Below, one piece after another: positions 40,641-54,512 of a DNA stretch of 64,000 nt. Positions within the stretch are counted from its first letter, which is position 1, and each line of letters begins with the position of its first letter. A model generated the notes under the pieces. The model was given only the letters and a program-made list of their open reading frames with translations. It was not told the DNA's origin and did no database searches. This stretch comes from Candidatus Kutchimonas denitrificans. Its GTDB lineage: Bacteria > Gemmatimonadota > Gemmatimonadetes > Palauibacterales > KS3-K002. The stretch spans positions 47,046 through 111,045 of the forward strand of contig JAACAK010000120.1 of NCBI GenBank assembly GCA_011774835.1. Direction: 5' to 3'. The position numbers and the translations under genes were made by a program.

Positions 40641-42566
40641 GTGTCGCGACCCCACTCTTATCGTCTTCGGAGCAGTCTGGAACGGCGGCGCAAGGCCACC
40701 TTCAGCCGGGCCACCGCTGACCGCCGCGGGCTGGCGCTCATCGCCACGCTGCTGATCGTCGTCCTCGTGGCCATCGTCATCGCGGCGGCGGTCAGCTCGA
40801 GCATGACGGTGCGGCGGACCACGTCGGCCGATTACCAGTCGACACGTGCGTTCTATGCCGCCGAGGCGGGGGCCGAAGCGGCGCTGGTCCGGATCGAAGA
40901 AGCGGTTCAGGACGGCGTGATCGAGGATTCGGAGCTGGCCGACATGACGCCGCCGACGCTGCCGGGCTTCGAGTTCACCGAGTACGTGGTCGCGAAGGAT
41001 GGGGCGCCGTTCCGCGAGCCGCTGTCGGACGGCCCCTTCGCCGGCATGTACTCGCTGACACAGAACCTGACGATCACGTCAAAGGCCACCGACCCCACCG
41101 GCGCCCACGGCGCAGTGGTCCTCGGTGCCAAGGCGCAGGCGATCCCGATCTTCCAGTTCGCCGTATTCTTCGAAGGTGGTTTCGTCGATGACGCCGGCTC
41201 GAGGAAGGACATGATCGGTCGGGTGCACTCGAACCAGGGCTTTTACCTCAGTGGCTGCGATCTCCATTTCCACAAGACGATGACGACCCCCGGGGGCATC
41301 TACCGGGACGGCTTTACCAGCCACGAGTCGATCAGCGGCGATGCCAGCGACCCCTGCGGCATCCATGTCTTCCTGAAGGACGGCTCGAACAACGACAAGG
41401 AGCTCACGTTCGACAGCGCCGATACGCCCGACCCCGAACAGTTCAAGGCGAAGGCCGAGGCGGATTTCCAGGGGAAGCTCCGCACCGGCGCCTTCGGCAC
41501 CGACAGCTTGAACCTTCCGCTCCCCGACGGGGTTCCGCCGCACGAGCTCATCCGTCCCCGCGACGGCGATGACGGCACCGCGGAAAAGGCGACGAAGTTC
41601 GCCTGGAAAGCCGATATGTACGTCAGCGTCGATCTGACCACCCACGTCGATCCCGCCATGGCCTGCGGTGCGGTGCCGCCGCCGGGCCTACCGGCGCTCA
41701 TCCCCGATATCAGCGTGGTCCGCTACGACGGAGGAACGCCGCTGCCCGACGACATGAAGTGCCACATCTTCCACTTCAAGTGGGAAGCCTTCTTCGACAA
41801 CGCTGAAGAAGGATGGGTCGACGTCCTCGACATCGACATCGGCCAACTCAACGCCTGGGATGCGAGCTACCCGGTCGACTACCTGCCCGAGATCATCTAC
41901 GTCGAGTTCATCAACGGGTCGACCTCGAACTCGTCTATCACTGACCCTCATAGCGACGGCGAGTTCAACAACGGGTACTTCCCCATCCTGCGGATCCGGA
42001 ACGGCGCCCAGCTCCCCGGGCCGCTGACCGTGGGCAGCGAGTACCCGCTGTTCGTCATGGGCGACTACAACACGATCAACTGGCAGCCCGCGGCGCTGTT
42101 CGGCGACCGGCTGGCCGTCCTCTCCAACGCTTGGGACGACTCGCACTGGGCCAACCAGGGCGACAACGAAGACAACCGCAACCCAAACGCCGACGACACG
42201 AGCCAGTACTTCGCGGTGATCACCGGCGTGGGCGAGGGCAACCTGGGGTGCTTCCACGAGGACCCGGCCTGCACGACCGCCCTTCCGTACGGCGGCAGCG
42301 GCTGGGTCAAGATGCTCGAGGACTGGAAAGCGTGTTCTGGCGGTCCCGATAACGGTCGCTGCGTCCACACGATGATCGGCTCGTTCATCTCGCTCTATGC
42401 GCCCCAACACGCTTCGCCCTGGGGCGGCTACCCCGGCACCAGCTACTACCGTCGGCCCGTCCGGAACTGGAGCTTCGACACGAAGTTCGAGACCCCGGAG
42501 AACCTGCCACCCGGCACGCCTGTGGTGGGCCAGGTCTTCCGTGCCGCGTTCCGCGAGTCCTACTAG
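40641..42566 (+). CDS. large PilX-like pilus assembly protein
   Basis: 641 aa. The N-terminus has a basic region and one hydrophobic helix RGLALIATLLIVVLVAIVIAA followed by ARAFYAAEAGAEAAL-like residues, the PilX N-terminal signature (TRAFYAAEAGAEAALVRIEEA). The large C-terminal part contains beta-strand rich segments and several Cys, perhaps a tip adhesin. The GTG at 40641 is set by GGAG 7 nt upstream. It is divergent from the FimT-PilV-PilW operon. Confidence 0.8.
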   Translation: MSRPHSYRLRSSLERRRKATFSRATADRRGLALIATLLIVVLVAIVIAAAVSSSMTVRRTTSADYQSTRAFYAAEAGAEAALVRIEEAVQDGVIEDSELADMTPPTLPGFEFTEYVVAKDGAPFREPLSDGPFAGMYSLTQNLTITSKATDPTGAHGAVVLGAKAQAIPIFQFAVFFEGGFVDDAGSRKDMIGRVHSNQGFYLSGCDLHFHKTMTTPGGIYRDGFTSHESISGDASDPCGIHVFLKDGSNNDKELTFDSADTPDPEQFKAKAEADFQGKLRTGAFGTDSLNLPLPDGVPPHELIRPRDGDDGTAEKATKFAWKADMYVSVDLTTHVDPAMACGAVPPPGLPALIPDISVVRYDGGTPLPDDMKCHIFHFKWEAFFDNAEEGWVDVLDIDIGQLNAWDASYPVDYLPEIIYVEFINGSTSNSSITDPHSDGEFNNGYFPILRIRNGAQLPGPLTVGSEYPLFVMGDYNTINWQPAALFGDRLAVLSNAWDDSHWANQGDNEDNRNPNADDTSQYFAVITGVGEGNLGCFHEDPACTTALPYGGSGWVKMLEDWKACSGGPDNGRCVHTMIGSFISLYAPQHASPWGGYPGTSYYRRPVRNWSFDTKFETPENLPPGTPVVGQVFRAAFRESY

Positions 42567-42661
42567 GAAGAAAATCGCGCCGCTTGAGGCCGGCCGTGCC
42601 GACCACTACTCTATAACTTAGAGGTCCCCGACACGGTCATGCGCCACACGGCAGGCACGCA

Positions 42662-44071
42662 CTGATTCGCGTCTCTTACGTCGCTCTCATCCTGGCACTC
42701 GCCCTCCCGTTGGTCGGCTGCCAGGAGGAGACGCTGCAACCGCCACCCTCCGGCGAGTTGGCGGAGTGCGTTATCACGGGCATCGGCTCCGCTCTCTGCG
42801 GCAGCTTCCCCGTCTACGAAGACCGCGTTGCCATGTCGGGCCGCACCCTCGGCATCGCCGTGGTCGTGCTGCCGGCCACCGGCGCGGACCGTCGGCCCGA
42901 CCCCGTCGTGTTCCTGATGGGCGGCCCCGGGGAATCGGCCACCGGCCTCGCCGCGGCCTACGGGTCGTTCTACGCCGGACTCCGGGACGAGCGGGACCTG
43001 GTCTTCATCGATCAGCGCGGCACCGGGCTCTCGAACCGCCTCGCCTGCCCCGGGCCTCTGCCCGGCGGACCCGGATCGGTCCTCGGCTCGCTCTTTCCAC
43101 CGGATCACATCGAGGCCTGCCGCCAGCGCCTGGCCGGGGAAGCCAACCTCCGACTCTACGCCACCCATCTGGCGGTGGACGACCTGGCCGAAGTTCTGAC
43201 CCGGCTGGGCTACGACCGGGTCAACCTTAACGGCGGATCGTTCGGCACTCGCACCGTCCAGGTGTTCCTGCGCCGGCACCCGTCGAAGGTGCGGACGGCG
43301 GTGATGAACGCCGTCGCCCCCATCGACCGCAACATCTACCTGAGGGGCGCAGCCAACGTCGATACGGCGCTCGACGTACTCTTCGCCGACTGCGAGGCGG
43401 ACGCGACCTGCGCCAACAACTATCCCGGCATACGGATCAAGTTCTGGGATCTGGTAAGCGAGTTCGACCAGGGGCCCATCGAGCTCCAGTTGTCGGTGGG
43501 GACCGTCCGCTTCGACCGCGGCGATTTCGGCTACGCCGTTCGCGGGATGCTTTATGGCGACCTGGCCGATAACATCCTGGCCTGGACCTGGGAGGCGTTT
43601 CTGACCGGCGACCTGTCACGATTCGCCGAGTACGCCGTGCAGCGCTCTTCCTGGGTGGCCAGTGCGACGTTCGCCACCGGGATGCACCTTTCGGTGATCT
43701 GTACCGAGGACATCCCGTTCACGACCGACGCAGAGATCGACGCTCTCACCGCCGGCACGCTCCTCGGCTCGACGCTCATCGACCGCTACCGCGCCGCCTG
43801 CGATCGCTGGGTCGAGGGAGCTCTTCCGTCCGATTTCCACGCTCCGGTAGTGTCCGACGTCCCGGCGCTGTTGATATCGGGTCAGCGCGACCCGGCGACG
43901 CCGCCGGCCTGGGGCGACGAAGTCGCCTCGCGCCTGACCAACGCCCGGCACATCGTCGTGCCGATGGGCGGACACGGTGTGGCGGGGCCCTGCACGTACG
44001 AGGCGGAGCGCCTGCTGGTTACTCAAGCAAGCACGGAAGGGATCCAGACGACCTGCCCACCCGGCGGATAG
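42662..44071 (+). CDS. TAP-like alpha/beta hydrolase lipoprotein (start uncertain)
   Basis: About 469 aa; secreted tripeptidyl-aminopeptidase/proline iminopeptidase-like hydrolase. It has FLMGGPGESATG (oxyanion), FIDQRGTGLS, the nucleophile elbow NGGSFGTR, SGQRDPATPP and GGHGVAGPC with the catalytic His. A signal peptide with lipobox PLVGC lies in frame but no ATG, GTG or TTG precedes it; CTG at 42662 or ATT at 42665 would be needed. An ATG at 42639 in the other frame would give a perfect signal peptide after a 1-nt frame change near 42660, so a sequencing error or frameshift is possible. It ends 1 nt from the convergent next gene. Confidence 0.75.
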   Translation: MIRVSYVALILALALPLVGCQEETLQPPPSGELAECVITGIGSALCGSFPVYEDRVAMSGRTLGIAVVVLPATGADRRPDPVVFLMGGPGESATGLAAAYGSFYAGLRDERDLVFIDQRGTGLSNRLACPGPLPGGPGSVLGSLFPPDHIEACRQRLAGEANLRLYATHLAVDDLAEVLTRLGYDRVNLNGGSFGTRTVQVFLRRHPSKVRTAVMNAVAPIDRNIYLRGAANVDTALDVLFADCEADATCANNYPGIRIKFWDLVSEFDQGPIELQLSVGTVRFDRGDFGYAVRGMLYGDLADNILAWTWEAFLTGDLSRFAEYAVQRSSWVASATFATGMHLSVICTEDIPFTTDAEIDALTAGTLLGSTLIDRYRAACDRWVEGALPSDFHAPVVSDVPALLISGQRDPATPPAWGDEVASRLTNARHIVVPMGGHGVAGPCTYEAERLLVTQASTEGIQTTCPPGG

Positions 44072-44072
44072 G

Positions 44073-44746
44073 CTATTCCTCGAACAGCGACTTCAGCAGC
44101 TTCTCACGGAAACTCGAGTCCCGGACGAAGTAGCTCCCCATAACCGCCAGTCGGTGTGCCGGACCGACGTCGGTCTGATCGAGCAGCTCCCGACCGCTCA
44201 CGCTCATGTATCGCGTTCGCAGCGTGTCGCCTTCGATACCGTAGAGGATCCGGTCGCCGTCCTTTATCCCCCGCTCGTCCAGGAACGAGAACCAGACCGG
44301 CAGATTGGAAGAGATCTCCTCGTACTTCGCCTGCGGGATGAGGTCGGCCTCGTAAACCTTCTTCAGGTCCTCGCGTATTCCGTCGACGAACTGCCCCAGG
44401 CTCACGTCCCGCACGAATTGGAGCTCGACCCTGGCATGGCGAGCGTCCCGGGCGATCGTGGCAATGGTGTCCTCCAGCCAGCTCGATCGTTCGTGCTCAT
44501 CGAGCAGCGTCTCGATCCGGCCGGAAGCGTCCCCGCCCAGCCAGACGTCCAGCGTCAGCACGTCCACCGCGAAGATCGTCTTTTCCAGAAGCATCCGCAT
44601 GTGGACGCTGTCTCGCGCCAGTGGCCCGTCGTTCGACACGGCCCCTTCCTGAGCGAGCGCCGCCGGCGCCGAAACCGCGACGAGAACGGTCAGCGTTCCG
44701 AGGATGCGGCGATAACAGAAAGTGTGCATCATGAAGAAATTCCCGA

Positions 44747-44750
<4 letters not shown>
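44073..44750 (-). CDS. secreted chalcone isomerase-like protein
   Basis: 225 aa. An N-terminal signal peptide ends near APAALAQ. The fold pattern is that of chalcone-isomerase-like proteins: [43 protein letters not shown], and the terminal [40 protein letters not shown]. In bacteria this fold is mostly of unknown function; enzyme activity is not implied. The ATG overlaps the lhr stop (ATGA), so it is translationally coupled to it. Confidence 0.72.
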
Positions 44751-49177
<4,427 letters not shown>

Positions 49178-49222
49178 CGCGCTCTCCGTCTCAACTTCTC
49201 TGAGGACGAGCAAATAGGAACA

Positions 49223-49243
49223 CGAGTACGGGGCCCGTGCTCG
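49223..49243. promoter_or_regulatory. near-perfect dyad upstream of lhr
   Basis: CGAGTACGGG-G-CCCGTGCTCG is a 10-bp dyad with one T-G mismatch, 46 nt upstream of the lhr GTG. It may be an operator; regulator unknown. Confidence 0.35.
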
Positions 49244-49300
49244 CACTCCTACGGGTAATCGTACTCCTCCTCAATACTCGTTACGTTCACATAATAGGAT

Positions 49301-49336
49301 CGGGACCCGGACGTAGTTCCACCCACCCGGGTCCCG
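49301..49336 (-). terminator. hairpin terminator of the Yip1-type gene
   Basis: CGGGACCCGG pairs with CCGGGTCCCG (10 bp, 16-nt loop) 37 nt downstream of the Yip1-type stop on the minus strand, followed by a short T-containing stretch. Confidence 0.6.
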
Positions 49337-49372
49337 CCTCACCGATCGGCCGCGTCCGCCGAACGATGCGTC

Positions 49373-49897
49373 CTATCCGAAAATTCCAAACACTCCGGCC
49401 AGGAAGCCGCCGAACAGCACGTACAGTAGCATCATCGCGACCCAGCCGATCAGCACCGTTCCGATCGCCTTGCCCGTCGTGAAATCCAGGGCCTGGCGAA
49501 TCGCCACCACGCCGCACACCAGCATCCAGAGGCCTGCGGCGATCGACGCCAGCCACCCCAGGATCGGTACGATCCCGAGTACCTTCACCACACCCACCGA
49601 TTGCGCGAACCCCAGCGTCCGCAGCATCTCCCCCATGTCCGCCGTGCCGTCGAAGATCTTCGTCCCGACCACCAGCGTCACCGCCGCCCAGATCACCCAG
49701 CTCACGAACGCCGCCACCACGGCTCCAATCGCACCGGCTATGCCGCCCACACCGTACGACCCGATCGCGCTCGCGATCGCCACCAGCGCCACCACGCCTG
49801 CCGCCTGTCCCGTCGCCGTGTGGTCGTGCTCCACCTCTTCGTACGTCCGCACGTCCAGTGCGGCAGCACCCATCATGCGCTCCGCAAAGCCTGCCAT
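49373..49897 (-). CDS. Yip1-type membrane protein
   Basis: 174 aa. A soluble N-terminal segment (MAGFAERMMGAAALDVRTYEEVEHD) is followed by about five transmembrane helices, the Yip1 family layout. Strong GGGAGGAAG precedes the ATG. Function unknown. Its 446-nt divergent spacer with the second pilin operon is the largest gap in the window. Confidence 0.75.
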   Translation of the reverse strand: MAGFAERMMGAAALDVRTYEEVEHDHTATGQAAGVVALVAIASAIGSYGVGGIAGAIGAVVAAFVSWVIWAAVTLVVGTKIFDGTADMGEMLRTLGFAQSVGVVKVLGIVPILGWLASIAAGLWMLVCGVVAIRQALDFTTGKAIGTVLIGWVAMMLLYVLFGGFLAGVFGIFG

Positions 49898-50343
49898 ACG
49901 CTCTTCCTCCCATCTCGTTAAGGAGATCGTCAGGAGTAGAACCGGTCAGCTGTCGCCTGGAATGAGCAGAATCTACTCCCTGGCTTCGCGCCGCGCCACA
50001 TTCCCGCCAGGAACTCCGCGCACCCCCACTCCGGCCCCACCTCCCTGTCTCTACAGACACCCTACGTAATGCCCGGCGCCCCAGGTTCCATCACCCCCTC
50101 GTCCCCCGGAGGTCTCCCCGATCCCTCGTCTCCGCTTGCAGTTTGCAACGGAATCGTCAGGATGACCGGACCGCTCCCCCCATTCTGACCGATCGCCCGT
50201 TCCCCCGCCACACCCAATTCGTTGCTGTATAACAACTTAAGAAAGCACGCCGGCATCCCGGCACCGGCACGCCGCTTGCACATCCCATCGTGGAACTGCG
50301 GTAGCTTCCCATCCCCCGCCCCACGGCGAATCCCGGACTTCCG
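49898..50343. other. divergent intergenic region with sigma-54 site
   Basis: No gene in 446 nt. It is pyrimidine-rich on the plus strand (49980-50130). It holds a TTGCA-GTT-TGCAA short inverted repeat near 50140, an A/T-rich GTATAACAAC near 50226, and the sigma-54 promoter at 50265-50280. Confidence 0.6.
50265..50280 (+). promoter_or_regulatory. sigma-54 promoter of the second pilin operon
   Basis: CGGCACGCCGCTTGCA differs from the consensus TGGCACG-N4-TTGCW only at the first base. GG (50266-50267) and GC (50278-50279) are 10 nt apart. Transcription should start near 50291, about 50 nt before the first pilin gene. Confidence 0.78.
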
Positions 50344-50856
50344 TTGTTGCAAACATTACATAATTGTCCGTGCCGGCGTCCGCCTCGACCCGACCACGCC
50401 CGCGGTTTCACGATCATCGAGATCATCATCGCCCTGGTGATGGTCGCCGCGATCTACCTGATCGCGCTGCCGACCCTCAGTCGGACCCGGGTGACGGCCT
50501 CGATCCACAACGCCCGGCACGTGGTGGTCTCGTCGATCGCGCTGGCGCGGGCGACGGCGATCCGCTACGGGCGGCCGGCGGTGCTTCGCCTCGATGCGGC
50601 GGGCGACCGGGTCTGGGTGGAGGCGGACACGTCGATGGCGGCGACGGGGGTTGTCGACACCGTCGGCATCTTCCACGTGGGGGAAGAGTTCGACGTCGAC
50701 CTGACGACGAACAGGAGCGCGCTCTGCTTCAACGGTCGGGGCGTGGGTACGGCGTCGGCCACGTGTCCAACGGCAGGTGCGCTGATCGTGTTAGCGCTGA
50801 GAGACCGGACGGACTCGGTTCAGGTGAGTCCCGTAGGGCGGGTGATGACCGAATGA
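50344..50856 (+). CDS. FimT/GspH-like minor pilin (second cluster)
   Basis: 170 aa. The N-terminal leader is basic and ends in Arg-Gly before FTIIEIIIALV (Glu5 present), followed by a beta domain with two Cys in its C-terminal half. Start taken as TTG at 50344 (TTG at 50347 equally possible); no ATG or GTG precedes the prepilin signal and no clear Shine-Dalgarno is seen. First gene of a five-gene operon behind the sigma-54 site. Confidence 0.78.
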   Translation: MLQTLHNCPCRRPPRPDHARGFTIIEIIIALVMVAAIYLIALPTLSRTRVTASIHNARHVVVSSIALARATAIRYGRPAVLRLDAAGDRVWVEADTSMAATGVVDTVGIFHVGEEFDVDLTTNRSALCFNGRGVGTASATCPTAGALIVLALRDRTDSVQVSPVGRVMTE

Positions 50857-51215
50857 ACGTTGAATCGCGCATGGACGAGAAGGGCATCTCCGTAGTGGAG
50901 CTGCTGGTAGGCCTCGTACTACTGACGGTGGTCGTGGTCTCGCTGGCGGCATCGGGGATGTACGCGTCACGGACGATGAGCCGATCGCGGTTCGAGCTGG
51001 AGGCCGCCGAATTTCAGCAATCCGAGCTGGAGCGCTTGTTGGCGATCCCGTATTCAGAGCTGGAAGACGGCAGTCGCGAGACCGAGCAGGGCGCATCGCG
51101 GTGGACGGTCGTCGAGCAGGCGAATCACCGCCGAATCCTGTTGTTCACCAATTACGCGCCTACCGAAGCGATCTCAGTTCGGGACTCGGTGGTCGCTTTC
51201 CGGTTGAGACCATGA
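50853..51215 (+). CDS. PilV-like minor pilin (second cluster)
   Basis: 120 aa. Short leader MNVESRMDEKG, then mature ISVVELLVGLVLLTVVVVSLAAS with Glu5, then a short beta domain. ATGA overlap with the preceding gene and the next gene. Same size class as the first cluster's PilV-like gene, but Glu5 is retained. Confidence 0.78.
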   Translation: MNVESRMDEKGISVVELLVGLVLLTVVVVSLAASGMYASRTMSRSRFELEAAEFQQSELERLLAIPYSELEDGSRETEQGASRWTVVEQANHRRILLFTNYAPTEAISVRDSVVAFRLRP

Positions 51216-52012
51216 GATCGATAGCGATGTGCCGATCGAGCAAGCGCGGCTTCACGATGGCGGAGCTGCTGGTCGTCATCGTGCTGGGTACGATCGTCGT
51301 GGGCGCCCTCTACCAGGTGCTCGTCTATCAACAGCGACTGTACACGAACGAGCAGGTGATGACCGTGCGTCACGACGCCCTGCGCCTGGCCGCCAACGTC
51401 CTGGCCGCGGACCTCATGGAGGCCAGCGCCAGCGAGGGCGACTTTCAGACGCTCGAGCCCGATCGGCTCAGTCTGCGGTCGCCCGTCGGCTTCGCGGTAG
51501 CCTGCGGCGTGGATACCCTCTCCAGCTCGCTCAGCTTCATCGACGCGTCCGGCCGGTTCAGCGCCGCCGCCGGCGACAGCCTGCTCGTCTACCACCCTGC
51601 CGGCTGGCTGGTCCGCAGTGCGGGTTCGGCGAGCGAGGCCTCGGACGCCGGGCCTGGTTGCGCCTACAGCGGCGGCCCGACGGCCCGGGGATCCCTGTCG
51701 GTCGCCGGTTCCATCAACGGCGTGCCCGTGGGCGCCCCGATCCGGGCGTTCCACCGCTACACGTACAGCCTCCAGCAGGACGACGGCTCGTGGTGGCTGG
51801 CCCGGGACGACGGCTCGAACGTCGACCTTCTGGCGGGACCCTTCGCCGGCGACGGCTCGGGTCTGACCTTCGTTTATCGTGATGAGTCGGGCGCGGAAAC
51901 TTCGGACCCCAACAGCCTGGTTCGCCTAGACATGAGGTTGGTGTCGCAGGCGCCCGGCGGTATTCAATCCCGCGACACGCTAACCGCGACGGTAAGGCTG
52001 AGGAACCAATGA
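51212..52012 (+). CDS. PilW-like minor pilin (second cluster)
   Basis: 266 aa. Prepilin signal MRSIAMCRSSKRG, mature FTMAELLVVIVLGTIVVGALYQ with Glu5, and a large beta-rich C-terminal domain. ATGA overlaps at both ends. Equivalent to the 38240-39178 gene of the first cluster. Confidence 0.8.
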   Translation: MRSIAMCRSSKRGFTMAELLVVIVLGTIVVGALYQVLVYQQRLYTNEQVMTVRHDALRLAANVLAADLMEASASEGDFQTLEPDRLSLRSPVGFAVACGVDTLSSSLSFIDASGRFSAAAGDSLLVYHPAGWLVRSAGSASEASDAGPGCAYSGGPTARGSLSVAGSINGVPVGAPIRAFHRYTYSLQQDDGSWWLARDDGSNVDLLAGPFAGDGSGLTFVYRDESGAETSDPNSLVRLDMRLVSQAPGGIQSRDTLTATVRLRNQ

Positions 52013-53181
52013 ATGACCTGAGTCGCGCCGCCCGACGCGAGCACCCGGGCGGCTTCGCCATTCCCGCCGCTGTCTTCGTCATCGTCATCGTCTCGCTGCT
52101 GGCCCTTGCTGGCCTCTACGTGGCGAGGAACAACGCTACCGCCAATACCGGACTGCGATACAGCCTCAAGGCGCTTTACGCCGCAGACGCCGGCGCCACC
52201 AGCCAGCTCGCCGACTGGGACCGCAGCACCCGCCTCCTGAATCCCGGCGACAGCACCGTCACCGGCTGGCGGGACCTCGAGGACGGCTCCCGCTACAGCA
52301 CGACCATCCTCCGGGTCGACGACGGCACCGACCCCTTCACGTCGCTCTTCCGCATGCGGACCGTCGGCCGCCCGGGCGCCGGCCTCACCGCGCAGCGCAT
52401 CGTGACCACCATGGTTCGGGTCGATCGGGCGAACGGGCTCTGCTGCGACGCGGCGATCAAGACGCAGGGCCAGCTGCGTATCGTGGGGACCTCGGAAGGG
52501 GTCAAGGTTTCTGGCCTGGACACGGCACCGATCGTCTGGGGCGGCGAGTGCCCCGGCACCTTCGCCGACAAGCCGGGAATCACGCTCCAGAACGACGACG
52601 AGCTGCAGATCAGCGGTCACCCGATCCTCGAGGGTGAACCACCGATTCTCGAAGATTCCTCGATCGTCCGCGACGACTTCAGCCAGTTCGGCGATGTCTC
52701 CTATGAGGAGTTGGCGCGAGCCGCTGACAAGCAGTTCCCGGGCGGCGAAGTCTACACCAGCATCGAGCCGGACGTCGTGGGCGGTGAATGCGTCGAGTCG
52801 ACGTTCACCAACTGGGGTGACCCCGTGGATCCGACCGGCGCCTGCTTCGACTACCTGCCGACCATCCACGTGTCCGGCAACCTCAAGCTTTCCGGCAACG
52901 GCATTGGACAGGGCATCCTGCTCGTTGACGGAAACCTCGAGATCACGGGAACCTTCGATTTCTACGGGATCGTCCTGGTCCAGGGACAGGCGGACTTCAA
53001 GGGGACGACCAACATCAATGGCGGCATCCTCGTGCGCAACGGCGTCAGCGCCGGCGACGAAGCTTCGCTCCGTGGCGGAACGACTCTCCAGTACAGCAGT
53101 TGCGCGGCGGGCCGCGCGCTCTCGCACGCGATCGTCGCCCAGCCACTCGCCGGGCGGCACTGGTTCGAGGCGGTCGAATAA
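52009..53181 (+). CDS. PilX-like pilus assembly protein (second cluster)
   Basis: 390 aa. N-terminal hydrophobic helix GGFAIPAAVFVIVIVSLLALAGLY then LKALYAADAGATSQLADW, the PilX N-terminal pattern. The C-terminal half has repeated short strands (LKLSGNGIGQGILLVDGNLEITG) suggesting a beta-helix-like fold. Cys residues in the middle (LCCDAAIK, GGECPG, GGECVES) are candidates for disulfides. Confidence 0.78.
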   Translation: MNDLSRAARREHPGGFAIPAAVFVIVIVSLLALAGLYVARNNATANTGLRYSLKALYAADAGATSQLADWDRSTRLLNPGDSTVTGWRDLEDGSRYSTTILRVDDGTDPFTSLFRMRTVGRPGAGLTAQRIVTTMVRVDRANGLCCDAAIKTQGQLRIVGTSEGVKVSGLDTAPIVWGGECPGTFADKPGITLQNDDELQISGHPILEGEPPILEDSSIVRDDFSQFGDVSYEELARAADKQFPGGEVYTSIEPDVVGGECVESTFTNWGDPVDPTGACFDYLPTIHVSGNLKLSGNGIGQGILLVDGNLEITGTFDFYGIVLVQGQADFKGTTNINGGILVRNGVSAGDEASLRGGTTLQYSSCAAGRALSHAIVAQPLAGRHWFEAVE

Positions 53182-53202
53182 CAGCAAACAGGTGAGGCAC
53201 CG

Positions 53203-54411
53203 GTGAACGGCTTCTCTTTCCGAGCGCATACGATCGATGGGCAGATTCGCGAAGGCGTCATCCAGGCGATGACCGCCGACGACGCGACCCGCACCCTGGT
53301 CCAGCGTCGCCTCGTGCCCGAGTGGGTCAAGCCGGTCAAGGCGGCGAGGGGCCCGAGCTTCCAATTCAATCGCCGTGTCAAGAACGCGTCGCTCGTGCTT
53401 TTCGCGCGCCAGTTCTCGACCCTCATCGATGCGGCCGTCCCCATGGTCCAGAGCCTCGAGGTCTGCCAGGACCTCACCGAGGACCGGGCGCTGCGCAAGG
53501 CGCTCAACCAGGTGATCGTCGACGTGCAGGCGGGCAAGGATCTGGCCGGTGCCATGCGCGAGCAGCCTCAGGCATTCAGCGACATCTTCGTCAGCATGGT
53601 GGAAGCCGGCGAGCAAGGCGGCGTCCTCGATACCATCCTGGGGCGCCTGGCTACCTACCTGGAGAAGAGCCAGAAGCTCGTCTCCCGCGTCAAGACCGCG
53701 ATGGTCTACCCCGCGATCATCATCTTCGTCGCGGTCGCCGCTCTCGGGGTCATGCTGGGCTTCGTCGTCCCCACCTTCGTCAAGATGTTCGAGTCCAGCA
53801 ACATGACGCTGCCCTACCCGACGCAGGTGCTGGTCAACATGTCGGAGTTTCTGAAGGCCTACTGGGTCTGGATCGTTGGAATCTTCCTCGGCGCCCTGCT
53901 CTTCCTCAAACAGGCCTACGCCACACGCTCGGGTCGACTCGCCATCGACTCGTTGCTGCTGCGTGTTCCCGTCCTCGGCGACTTGCTGCGCAAGACCGCC
54001 GTCGCCCGCTTCTCCCAGAGCATGTCGTCCCTGTTGACCAGCGGCTCGAACCTGATCGACGCGATCATCGCGTCCTCGGCCACCGCCGGCAACCTGGTGA
54101 TCGAGAAGGCGATCCTGAGGACCCGGCACGCCATCGAGGCGGGGCAGGGGATCTCACGCCCCCTCGCGGAGTCTGGCGTGATCCCGCGGCTCGTCTCCCG
54201 CATGATCGAGGTCGGCGAACAGACCGGTCGGCTGGACGAGATGTTCGAGAAGGTCGCGATCTTCTACGAGCAGGAGGTCGATACCGCCGTGGAGCGGCTG
54301 ATGAAAGCACTCGAGCCCGCTCTGATCGTCGTCGTCGGCTTCATTCTGGGCGGCATCGTGGTCGCGCTCTACATGCCGATCTTCGAGGCGCTGACGAACG
54401 TGGCCAAGTAA
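53203..54411 (+). CDS. pilC: type IV pilus inner-membrane platform protein PilC
   Basis: 402 aa, full-length PilC/GspF. Two T2SSF domains: the first with FARQFSTLIDAAVPMVQSLEV, the second with RFSQSMSSLLTSGSNLIDAI and a final transmembrane helix IVVVGFILGGIVVALYMPIF. It recruits the pilus motor in the inner membrane. GTG start. No motor ATPase (PilB, PilT) or PilMNOPQ gene lies in the window. Confidence 0.95.
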   Translation: MNGFSFRAHTIDGQIREGVIQAMTADDATRTLVQRRLVPEWVKPVKAARGPSFQFNRRVKNASLVLFARQFSTLIDAAVPMVQSLEVCQDLTEDRALRKALNQVIVDVQAGKDLAGAMREQPQAFSDIFVSMVEAGEQGGVLDTILGRLATYLEKSQKLVSRVKTAMVYPAIIIFVAVAALGVMLGFVVPTFVKMFESSNMTLPYPTQVLVNMSEFLKAYWVWIVGIFLGALLFLKQAYATRSGRLAIDSLLLRVPVLGDLLRKTAVARFSQSMSSLLTSGSNLIDAIIASSATAGNLVIEKAILRTRHAIEAGQGISRPLAESGVIPRLVSRMIEVGEQTGRLDEMFEKVAIFYEQEVDTAVERLMKALEPALIVVVGFILGGIVVALYMPIFEALTNVAK

Positions 54412-54429
54412 CCGGCCTGATAAAAGAGC

Positions 54430-54470
54430 GGCGGCGGGTTCCCTCGCTCCATCGCGGAGGGCCCGCCGCT
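54430..54470. terminator. hairpin terminator between pilC and the efflux operon
   Basis: GCGGCGGG (54431-54438) pairs with CCCGCCGC (54462-54469), with an inner CCCTC/GAGGG stem, between convergent gene ends; CGCTGTTT follows on the plus strand. Probably bidirectional. Confidence 0.8.
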
Positions 54471-54512
54471 CGCTGTTTAGCTCGGTCTGTAGCGAGCTCG
54501 TCGGAGAGCGGC

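Noticed and set aside
51964..54129. 721-aa minus-strand ORF
   Set aside because: Antisense to the PilX-like and pilC genes; composition is that of a shadow frame.
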